Under the pieces are notes generated by a model. The model saw nothing but the letters and a program-made list of their open reading frames with translations. It did no database searches and was not told where the DNA came from. Source: Tillandsia leiboldiana (lineage: Eukaryota > Streptophyta > Magnoliopsida > Poales > Bromeliaceae). From it: a stretch of 64,000 nt of DNA. Every line of letters starts with the position of its first letter. Position 1 is the stretch's first letter. Positions 1 through 8,643 of this stretch are shown here, piece by piece. The stretch is taken from positions 18,180,584 to 18,244,583 of the forward strand of contig CM055077.1 of assembly GCA_029204045.2 (NCBI GenBank), written 5' to 3'. The position numbers and the translations under genes were made by a program.

Positions 1-2101
1 ATTTTCCTGGTTTTCTCAGCTGTACGACTCCGGACAGTTAGCGTTATCAGGTGGGTGGCTTGCTTTCAAGATCTATGGACTGTACTCTAATTCTATTGAT
101 ATAGAATCATGCATGATAGTGATTGGACTTGGGTAGCATGCTAGAGTGTAGGAATTGTTGTTCCTTGTTTTATCTGTCGATCTTGTGATCTCTTGCTTCC
201 TACTATCATGTTAAATATTTGTTATGTTGGAACCTGACCTAGCACCCCCGTCATATGTTGCATGTGTAACCAGACCAATAGAAAACCCTCACTTGGGCTA
301 GGGTTATTTATGTTTAGACATCCACACTTTATGTTTCATTACTGGACTTAGTGTTATTCTCGCCCGGGTAGTGGGCCGAGCGGTCGGGACTTCTTTTAGT
401 GTGGGATGCATTTGCACTCGTGCTTGGGAGCAGAGTGGAGTCTGGTAGATGCAGTGGTTCGCTTGTCTGTACCGGGAACCGTTTGGGGTAAACGGTGGAC
501 CCGGGAGATCTGGTTTTCCCCTGTTTGGGTTGTCGCCACTGTGTTAGTGGCGGTAGTTTTCTAGTGATCGCCGGACCTAGAACCCAGGACCCTTTTCGAC
601 ATACACATGATTTTTAGTCTACCAATGTTTTCTTCCAAGCATCGAAGGGCCGCTGGAGTCTGTTCTTGTTTGATTGGACAAAGGCATCAGCCCTTCGGGG
701 CTTGGGTAAAACACTTATTTTTCTAACGGCTTTTCTAAAGAGAACTAAAATCATTAAATATGGATTTCTTCTAGATCAAATGATTTTCAATAACAAATGT
801 CACCTTTTTCTTGTAAATCTCCCCACTCGAAAGGATTCGAGTGATCTGGGTTCTAGGGGCCGTTCCTTTGTCGGGACGAAAGCCACGGGGGCCGAGCCTG
901 GAACCTGTTCTTGTTTGATAGGGTTGTAGGTGTAGGTCTCCCGGGACTTTCGGGCCCTGTTGGTGTTTTCTGCGTGTCATACCGAGGTTTTGCTTTCCCG
1001 AACTATAAGGGGATCGGGAACTTCGATAGGCGGAGCCTAGAGTCTGTTCTTGTTTGATAGGGTTCTTAGCACCGGTCTATCGGGTTTCCGAACCCTTATG
1101 GTGTCGGTCTTTCCTGTGAGTTTAGTGTTCTGTTGTGGGAGCCGTCTGGTGGACGGTGGCCCCAGCTGTGTGGTTCTCCAGCCTGTGGTTGAGAGTTGGT
1201 GTTGTTGGTCGATCTTGTTGATCGTGGTTTGGACTATAGCCTGCATGAGCCATATTTGAGCTCGACAGAGATACGCGGATACTTTCCTCGGTGGGGTCGC
1301 TCCCCTCGAGAGCCACTCCGGAGTTAGGCCTGTTACTTGCTATCGCGACTTGTCGACGCCGTCCCTCTGACTGGGCCAGTTAGTGGCAGTCACGGACACC
1401 CTACGGTAGACCCGTCCTGTTGAGGATGTGCGGCAGTAGGTGGGCGCAGGTTTGACTGGACCCTTTGAGGCAGTCAGTTTAGATTTGGTGAGTTTACTGT
1501 GTGTGTTAGTAGATGCATCATGTTCCATCTGTTTCTTTTTCTTGAGCATCTAGATAGAGGCATAGTAGCTGTAGAGTTACTTTTCCAGCCCTTTCATTTC
1601 AGTATTATATTGTTACTTTATGCCTCTAGTAGACTTAGTGGGCAGACCGTCGGGCTTGTTGGCGGCACCCACTGAGAACTACTTGGGACGTAGTTCTCAC
1701 ACCCGTCGTGGTGTTTTTCCCACAGGGACTTCTACTCCTGTTCCTGCTGCTCCTGTTGCTGCTTCTTCTGATCGAGGTAAGGGAGTCGCGAGATAGTTCC
1801 CTACCAGTCATCGTCCAGAGAGTAGATGTACCCTTATTACTTTTGAGAGTTCATGTTGAGAGAACTTTGTAGTGAGGTATAGAGTTGTATTTATTTTCTA
1901 CTGCTCGAGAGACTGTTGTATTTTGGTGAGGTCTTGGTCTGTATATAGTTTTATTTCTAGCAGTTTTTTTTTTCAGCTCTGATATCTCTATAGCATAGTT
2001 GATCTTTTGCAGGTTAGTCGCTTCGTCTATACGGGGCTTCCCGTATGGGCGGCGGATCTGTTGGCGAGCCCGGATCGCAGTTTCGACGCCGGGGCGTGAC
2101 A
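1..2101 (+). repeat. 5' LTR of gypsy copy A (3' part)
   Basis: Position 1 corresponds to about 6546 in the 3' LTR, so about 1.85 kb of the LTR start lies upstream of the window. It ends in GTGACA at 2101, directly before the primer binding site. It contains three copies of TGTTCTTGTTTGAT (661, 906, 1045). The small ORFs inside it are not conserved as proteins. Confidence 0.9.
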
Positions 2102-2108
2102 GATTTGG

Positions 2109-2120
2109 TGGTATCAGAGC
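2109..2120 (+). other. Primer binding site (initiator tRNA-Met)
   Basis: TGGTATCAGAGC lies 7 bases after the LTR end and matches the complement of the 3' end of plant initiator tRNA-Met, the usual primer of plant LTR retrotransposons. The leader from here to the gag ATG (2121-2402) has no ORF worth naming. Confidence 0.92.
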
Positions 2121-2402
2121 CTAGGTTGTAGGTTATTGTGGACTTAGAAACCCTAGGCTTGTGGTTGGACATTAGGATGACTACGTGAGAGTCGTGACTG
2201 TTAGCGAGAGTCCTGATTGAGTTTGATACCTCTCCCAAGGGGTGGGATGAGTGACTGGCATGTTTATTCTCCTAAGCGATTATGTTGGCTGCAGACAACA
2301 TAATGCTAGGGAATGGATGACATGTCCTAGACTTTCGCTGGATTGGGTCGAGTGTTGTTTGGTACTGTCCTGATGGTTGCTTGTGTGTTGCAGGTAGGCA
2401 CG

Positions 2403-3968
2403 ATGCCTCCCCGACGCAGGGTGCAGACGCGTTCTCAGCCTTTCCCCTCCGATGAGCCCGAGCAGGAGGACTCGGGGCAGGGACAGCAGAGGGAGGTTCT
2501 GGAGCTCCGTGCCTAGGTGGCACAGTTGTCTGAGGCGGTGCGGCGCCAGGAGGAGACATCTCAGCGCCGGGAGGAGGCTTTACAGCGCCAGGAGGAGGCT
2601 TCTCAGCGCCAGGAGGAGGCTTCTCGGCACCAGGAGGAGGCATTTGGTCGGATGATGCTTCTTTTAGAGCAGAGGACACAGCCAGTGGTAGCACCCCCTG
2701 AGTGTTCGCCTGTGCCTTCTTCACCAGCTGTGGCGCCCCCTGTGGTTCCGTCAGCGCCGGCTATTCCTGTCGAGCCAGTTTCTTGCATACCACCGCCAGG
2801 GTCGACGGGACCTTTGACTTCGGCTGAACAGAGTGCGGTGGTGGATCTGTTGATGAGGTTCCGCCGGTTTGATCCACCCCATTTTTCTGGTATGAGTGCT
2901 GAGCCGTGGGAGGCAGAGTCTTGGATCACGGCCATGGAGCGTCATTTTGAGAGTTTGTTTGTTGAGGATCGATTTCGGGTCTTCTTGGCTACACACTTCT
3001 TGGAGAGCAACACCGAGGCTTGGTGGCGGCGTGTGCGGCCTGTTGGTCCGCCTGGGACACAGATTCTTCCTTGGGCGGAGTTCCGCAGACTTCTTCTTGG
3101 GGCCTTCTTTCCTAAGAGTGTTCGCCAGAGATTGGAGGAGCAGCTGAGAAATCTCCGCCAGGGAGATCGGCCCGTGAATGCATACATAGCCGAATTCAAT
3201 CAGCTGTTGGCTAGTATGCCTCACGTGGCCAGGGATGAGTCTCACCGGATCTACATGTTTGAGCGGGGGCTGCGCCGGGACATTTATCAGCTTGTTCGCT
3301 CCCACAGATTGCAGACTTTAGAGGCTTCGATGGAGCAGGCTTTATATGTTGAGTGTGGAGAGGCATTGATGGCAGAGGTGGCCCCAGCTCTCGCAGGGAT
3401 TTCGGGGGCGAAGCGCCCAGCACTGGAGGATGAGGGTCAGACGAGCCGGCAGGGACCTCCGAGACCTCCACGATCTCATCCTGAGGGTCGTGGGTTTCGT
3501 AGGCGCCGGAGATATGGTGGGCCCCCGCAGCAGCAGCAGTATCGGCAGCAGCGACAGGAGCGGTGTGTCATTTGTGGCGGGCCTCATCCACCGTCACAGT
3601 GTGATCAGAGGCGGGGGCGGTGTTTCCTCTGTGGAGAGTTGGGACATTTCCGCGCAGCTTGCCCCCAGGCCATTTTGTCGGTGCGGCCGCTTGCGACAGC
3701 ACCCCTCTTGCCCATCCATGCAGCGGGAACCCCTCCGGCACACCAGCAGACAGAGTGGGCCACGACGTCGGGACAGACGGGACGACAATCTGCGGCACCC
3801 AGTGGACGGGTTTATGCAGCCCTGGTGGAGGACACCCCGACAGCGGATCATGCCGCGGCAGGTATGATTTTATTTCAGTTAGCTGAGTTGAGCATTTCAT
3901 TACCGCTACATTCTTCTGCATTATTAGTTGAGTATCTGCATCGGCATCTTTGCATGGGTATGGGCTAG
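2403..3968 (+). CDS. gag: Gypsy Gag with in-frame amber at codon 38
   Basis: This encodes the structural Gag that would form the virus-like particle and bind RNA. From the ATG at 2403 the frame runs to the stop at 3966-3968, broken by one TAG at 2514-2516; copy B has CAG there. Residues about 47-81 are five 21-base repeats coding heptads of the QRQEEAS type, likely a coiled coil. The retrotransposon gag core spans about 161-312 (PWEAESW ... ERGLRRDIYQLV). Two zinc knuckles follow: CVICGGPHPPSQC from residue 388 and CFLCGELGHFRAAC from 407. The frame ends in non-homologous residues just where a protease domain (GMI..., then DSGA in autonomous relatives) should begin, so pol was lost at the gag/protease border. 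A shorter start after the TAG is possible but less likely. Confidence 0.82.
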
Positions 3969-4693
3969 GAATTTCTGCTACATGTTTTAGCGATTGGATT
4001 CTTCCCAGTATCCTATGAGTAGAGGAGGATCGCGGTGTATGATCAGTGCAGTTGAGACTTGGGACTTCACTTGCTGATGTGACGATTCAAGGATAGCTCC
4101 AGGACTTGGATTGAGCACCCAGGTTGGGCTGATTGGTGCGGTGCTGTGCTACGACTGATGATGGAATGAGAGCAGTTATCCTTCTGCGAGTTGGACTGGA
4201 GGAGTTCGTGTTCTCGGATTGTCGGCGTATCCTTCCAACAGCATGGGCTTCAGCGACTGCGGACAGACGCCACCTCGAAATAAGACGTGATGTTTAGGAC
4301 TAGAGGTTATGTCCTTAGGAGTCTCGGTTAGGGATAGCTTTCTTTTGTGGCCACAGCAGGAACGGCACCAACACTTCTCTCATTTTTCTCGCCTTTGTAC
4401 TGAAATTTACGAACAGGACGAAAACTTCGAAAGATTGCTCCAGAAATGGAGACTGTGCCCGAACCTGTTCTTGTTTGATTGGGGCTAAGGCACTGATCTT
4501 TCAAAATTTTCGGACTTTTCGCTAATTTCAGCTGTTTTCTAAATCGAGGGTTGGGGTTGATGACTTTCCTGCTGGTGGAGCCGTACCTTTCTTGTTAGTT
4601 TAGTGTTGCGTTCTTGGTTGTTTTGATTGTTTTAGTTTTGTTGTTGTGGTATGTTTTGTTTCGGGGACGAAACTTCCTTTTAGTGGGGGAGGA
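3969..4693 (+). other. Post-gag noncoding remnant and polypurine tract
   Basis: No pol sequence is recognisable. One copy of TGTTCTTGTTTGAT lies at 4466. TTTCGGGGACGAAA near 4660 is followed by the polypurine tract GTGGGGGAGGA (4683-4693), which touches the TG of the 3' LTR and would prime plus-strand DNA. Confidence 0.75.
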
Positions 4694-5018
4694 TGTGGTG
4701 ACCCTGATCCCCGTGTGGCTTCTCCCATGAACCGTGGTGTAGAACACCTAGTGTTGGTGTATCTGGTCCATAGTGCATCAAAGGGATGCCACAGATGGAC
4801 CCTGTGTGTTATCCACAGCCGGTTTGGCCTTCGGCTGCATTTGCCGAAGTGTCGGTTTTGTTTTGGGCCAATCAGAGGTTGGATTTGGATTCAGCGCGGA
4901 AAAACGGTTGAAAACGGCTATTTGCTTGTTTGATTCTGAGTCCGGATGCCCAAAAACGGACTTCCGGAAGTTTTCGCTGAATTTTGGTGCATGGGAGGGG
5001 CCGTGGACCGCCGGCTGC

Positions 5019-5203
5019 CACGTGGCGGCTTGTGATTGGGTCGGTCCGCAGCGCTCAGTCCACAGTGGGGAGCGGCTGGGTGCACGGACCCGGCGCATGG
5101 ACACGTGGCGCCGCCTGATTGGCGGGCTCGTGATGCGCGGTCTACTGGGAGGCGCGGCGGTGCATGGACCAAGGCGGGTGGACACGTGGCAGTCCCCGAT
5201 TGG
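5019..5203 (+). promoter_or_regulatory. Three ERSE-I-like units (CACGTGG-N9-ATTGG)
   Basis: CACGTG starts at 5019, 5102 and 5183, and ATTGG starts at 5035, 5118 and 5199, exactly 16 bases later each time. Read on the other strand this is CCAAT-N9-CCACG, the consensus of the ER stress response element. In Arabidopsis this element is bound by bZIP28 with NF-Y. The regulatory role here is inferred. Confidence 0.7.
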
Positions 5204-5385
5204 TCGGTGCACGCGACGCGGTCCACGGAACCCGAAGTAGGGTGCGTGGACCGGGTGCAGGGGACACGTGTCGACGTGCTACTCGCGGGCTCACGAGGCG
5301 CGGCGCACGGGGTCGCGGGCGTGCGCCTCGGGGCGCGTGCATGGCAGGCGGTCAGGCGGCGCCCTGCCCGCACGTGTGACTGCGA

Positions 5386-5571
5386 CAGTGGCAGGGCCAC
5401 GTGTCGCCCTGCCACTGGCGGGCGCCACCTACCCGGTTTGACCGGGTAGGTGCCACGCGGCGGCACCACACGCGCCCCGCACAGCTGTTTGCTGTGCGGG
5501 ACACGTGTCGGTCACCGGGAGTGCCACGTGGCCACTCCCGGCGCGCCCCGCACAGCTGTTTGCTGTGCGGG
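5386..5571 (+). repeat. Five-hairpin cluster in LTR U3
   Basis: Five perfect inverted repeats follow one another: 5386-5417 (11-bp arms, CAGTGGCAGGG), 5426-5452 (11-bp arms, 5-base loop), 5476-5500 (10-bp arms CCCGCACAGC, loop TGTTT), 5515-5541 (9-bp arms with CCACGTGGC in the loop), and 5547-5571, which repeats the third exactly. The cluster ends about 130 bases before the TATA box. Confidence 0.85.
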
Positions 5572-5703
5572 TGACGTGGCGGCACGGAAAAGTTCCAGCC
5601 GGCTACAGTAACCCACCCTTGCGCCCGGATTCGGGCGCCCGAAAGTTCGGGTGCGCCCGAATCTTGGGACAAATCGGGAATTTTCCCATTTGTTCCTGCG
5701 GCC

Positions 5704-5711
5704 TATTTAAA
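5704..5711 (+). promoter_or_regulatory. LTR TATA box
   Basis: TATTTAAA in a GC-rich setting, about 1.0 kb into the LTR and downstream of the G-box/CCAAT array. It marks the likely U3/R boundary. The same site in copy B is 18636-18643. Confidence 0.65.
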
Positions 5712-8643
5712 GGCCCGAGCTCTCTTCCTCTTCGACTTTTTGGCACTTCTGAGCTTCAAACCGACTGGAGCTCTTCAGCAAAGTTGATCCTCTCGCAGTG
5801 TAGCTTCCATCTGCAGAGTTTGGGGATTTTTGGGGGCACGCTTTTCGAGATTCTTGTTTTCTTGGCTCGGCGCGACGTTCTTTCTTCGGTGCTTCTTCCG
5901 TCGCTCTTCGGTGTACGAGCTCCCCCGACCTACTCCGACGATCTTTTCGAGCGATTTCTTGCTGCTGGATTCGTAACAGGTGAGGCTACGATTTTGGGTT
6001 TCTCGTACATTTTCAGATTTCGCGTTTTTCGAGGAGTTTTCTCGTGCTTACTGGGACCCTTTTTGCTGTGAGATTTTGGTGAGGGCAGCACCTTCTCTTG
6101 AGGAGATCTCCGCACACGAGTCTCGGATCAGGACGTGCTTATAGACTTTTTTCATCTACTCAACGCGAGGATCATCGTGGATTTTTCTTGGAATTTTTGG
6201 AGACCTTCCCGAAGGTATACGCTTTTCCTTTTATCTGTACAAGAGTTTACAGTTGGATGGTTTTGGGATTTTGCGCACCGATACTGTGGAATTTGTAACT
6301 TGGCCTACGGTGCTCGGAATTGGGCGTGCAGGTACTTGTTTCGAAGCTATCGACACGAGGATCGCAGGGATATTTTATTTGGAATTTTTCGAGCAAATTC
6401 AGCGGTTGAAATAATCGCATCTTTGCGGCTGTGTTTTCAGTGTAGTAAATCTTGGCAGATTTTGGGATTAAAGTATAACTGTAGCCTTATGTTGTACCCA
6501 GGAGGGAGTGTGGACTGTGCAGGACCTGTTGGACATAGGGTTGTTATTTTCCTGGTTTTCTCAGCTGTACGACTCCGGACAGTTAGCGTTTTCAGGTGGG
6601 TGGCTTGCTTTCAAGATCTATGGACTGTGCTCTAATTCTATTGATATAGAATCATGCCTGATAGTGATTGGACTTGGGTAGCATGCTAGAGTGTAGGAAT
6701 TGTTGTTCCTTGTTTTATCTGTCGATCTTGTGATCTCTTGCTTCCTACTATCATGTTAAATATTTGTTATGTTGGAACCTGACCTAGCACCCCCGTCATA
6801 TGTTGCATGTGTAACCAGACCAATAGAAAACCCTCACTTGGGCTAGGGTTATTTATGTTTAGACATCCACACTTTATGTTTCATTCCTGGACTTAGTGTT
6901 ATCCTCGCCCGGGTAGTGGGCCGAGGGGTCGGGACTTCTTTTAGTGTGGGATGCATTCGCACTCGTGCTTGGGAGCAGAGTGGAGTCTGGTAGATGCAGT
7001 GGTTCGCTTGTCTGTACCGGGAACCGTTTGGGGTAAACGGTGGACCCGGGAGATCTGGTTTTCCCATGTTTGGGTTGTCGCCACTGTGTTAGTGTTGGTA
7101 GTTTTCTAGTGATCGCCGGACCTAGAACCCAGGACCCTTTTCGACATACACATGATTTTTAGTCTACCAATGTTTTCTTCCAGGCATCGAAGGGCCGCTG
7201 GAGTCTGTTCTTGTTTGATTGGACAAAGGCATCAGCCCTTCGGGGCTTGGGTAAAACACTTATTTTTCTAACGGCTTTTCTAAAGAGAACTAAAATCATT
7301 AAATATGGATTTCTTCTAGATCAAATGATTTTCAATAACAAATGTCACCTTTTTCTTGTAAATCTCCCCACTCGAAAGGATTCGAGTGATCTGGGTTCTA
7401 GGGGCCGTTCCTTTGTCGGGACGAAAGCCACGGGGCCGAGCCTGGAACCTGTTCTTGTTTGATAGGGTTGTAGGTGTAGGTCTCCCGGGACTTTCGGGCC
7501 CTGTTGGTGTTTTCTGCGTGTCGTACCGAGGTTTTGCTTTCCCGAACTATAAGGGGATCGGGAACTTCGATAGGCGGAGCCTAGAGTCTATTCTTGTTTG
7601 ATAGGGTTCTTAGCACCGGTCTATCGGGTTTCCGAACCCTTATGGTGTCGGTCTTTCCTGTGAGTTAGTGTTTTGTTGTGGGAGCCGTCTGGTGGACGGT
7701 GGCCCCAGCTGTGTGGTTCTCCAGCCTGGGTTGAGAGTTGGTGTTGTTGGTAGATCTTGTTGATCGTGGTTTGGACTATAGCCTGCATGAGCCATATTTG
7801 AGCTCGACAGAGATACGCGGATACTTTCCTCGGTGGGGTCGCTCCCCTCGAGAGCCACTCCGGAGTTAGGCCTGTTACTTGCTATCGCGACTTGTCGACG
7901 CCGTCCCTCTGACTGGGCCAGTTAGTGGCAGTCACGGACACCCTACGGTAGACCCGTCCTGTTGAGGATGTGCGGCAGTAGGTGGGCGCAGGTTTGACTG
8001 GACCCTTTGAGGCAGTCAGTTTAGATTTGGTGAGTTTACTGTGTGTGTTAGTAGATGCATCATGTTCCATCTGTTTCTTTTCTTGAGCATCTAGATAGAG
8101 GCATAGTAGCTGTAGAGTTACTTTTCCAGCCCTTTCATTTCAGTATTATATTGTTACTTTATGCCTCTAGTAGACTTAGTGGGCAGACCGTCGGGCTTGT
8201 TGGCGGCACCCACTGAGAACTACTTGGGACGTAGTTCTCACACCCGTCGTGGTGTTTTTCCCACAGGGACTTCTACTCCTGTTCCTGCTGCTCCTGTTGC
8301 TGCTTCTTCTGATCGAGGTAAGGGAGTCGCGAGATAGTTCCCTACCAGTCATCGTCCAGAGAGTAGATGTACCCTTATTACTTTTGAGAGTTCATGTTGA
8401 GAGAACTTTGTAGTGAGGTATAGAGTTGTATTTATTTTCTACTGCTCGAGAGACTGTTGTATTTTGGTGAGGTCTTGGTCTGTATAGAGTTTTATTTCTA
8501 GCAGTTTTTTTTTCAGCTCTGATATCTCTATAGCATAGTTGATCTTTTGCAGGTTAGTCTCTTCGTCTATACGGGGCTTCCCGTATGGGCGGCGGATCTG
8601 TTGGCGAGCCCGGGTCGCAGGTTTCGACGCCGGGGGCGTGACA

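Larger units (their letters stand above)
1..8643 (+). mobile_element. Non-autonomous Ty3/gypsy element (TR-GAG type, Del/Tekay-like), copy A
   Basis: The order is partial 5' LTR, tRNA-Met primer site, gag ORF, polypurine tract and a complete 3950-bp 3' LTR. The internal region (2102-4693) is only about 2.6 kb and has no protease, reverse transcriptase, RNase H, integrase or chromodomain in any frame. The long LTRs, the gag type and the motif TTTCGGGGACGAAA near 4660 (a usual feature at the 3' end of the internal part of chromovirus-like gypsy elements) point to the Del/Tekay group. Gag-only elements with LTRs are known in plants as TR-GAGs and need pol from an autonomous relative. The 5' end lies outside the window. 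Confidence 0.85.
4694..8643 (+). repeat. 3' LTR of gypsy copy A, 3950 bp
   Basis: It begins TGTGGTGACC after the polypurine tract and ends GCGTGACA, with TG...CA ends. The 3' part matches 1-2101 closely. The U3 is GC-rich with three ERSE-I units, a hairpin cluster and a TATA box at 5704. The downstream part is AT-richer. Length equals that of the copy B LTR (17626-21575). The flanking 5-bp target duplication cannot be checked because the 5' end is outside the window. Confidence 0.9.

Noticed and set aside
666..929. An 87-codon frame that recurs at 7211 and 20141
   Set aside because: It recurs because the LTR recurs. It ends differently after one-base changes and has no family resemblance.
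2452..3921. Long frames on other frames and strands across gag
   Set aside because: They are shadows of the GC-rich gag reading frame and show no domain.
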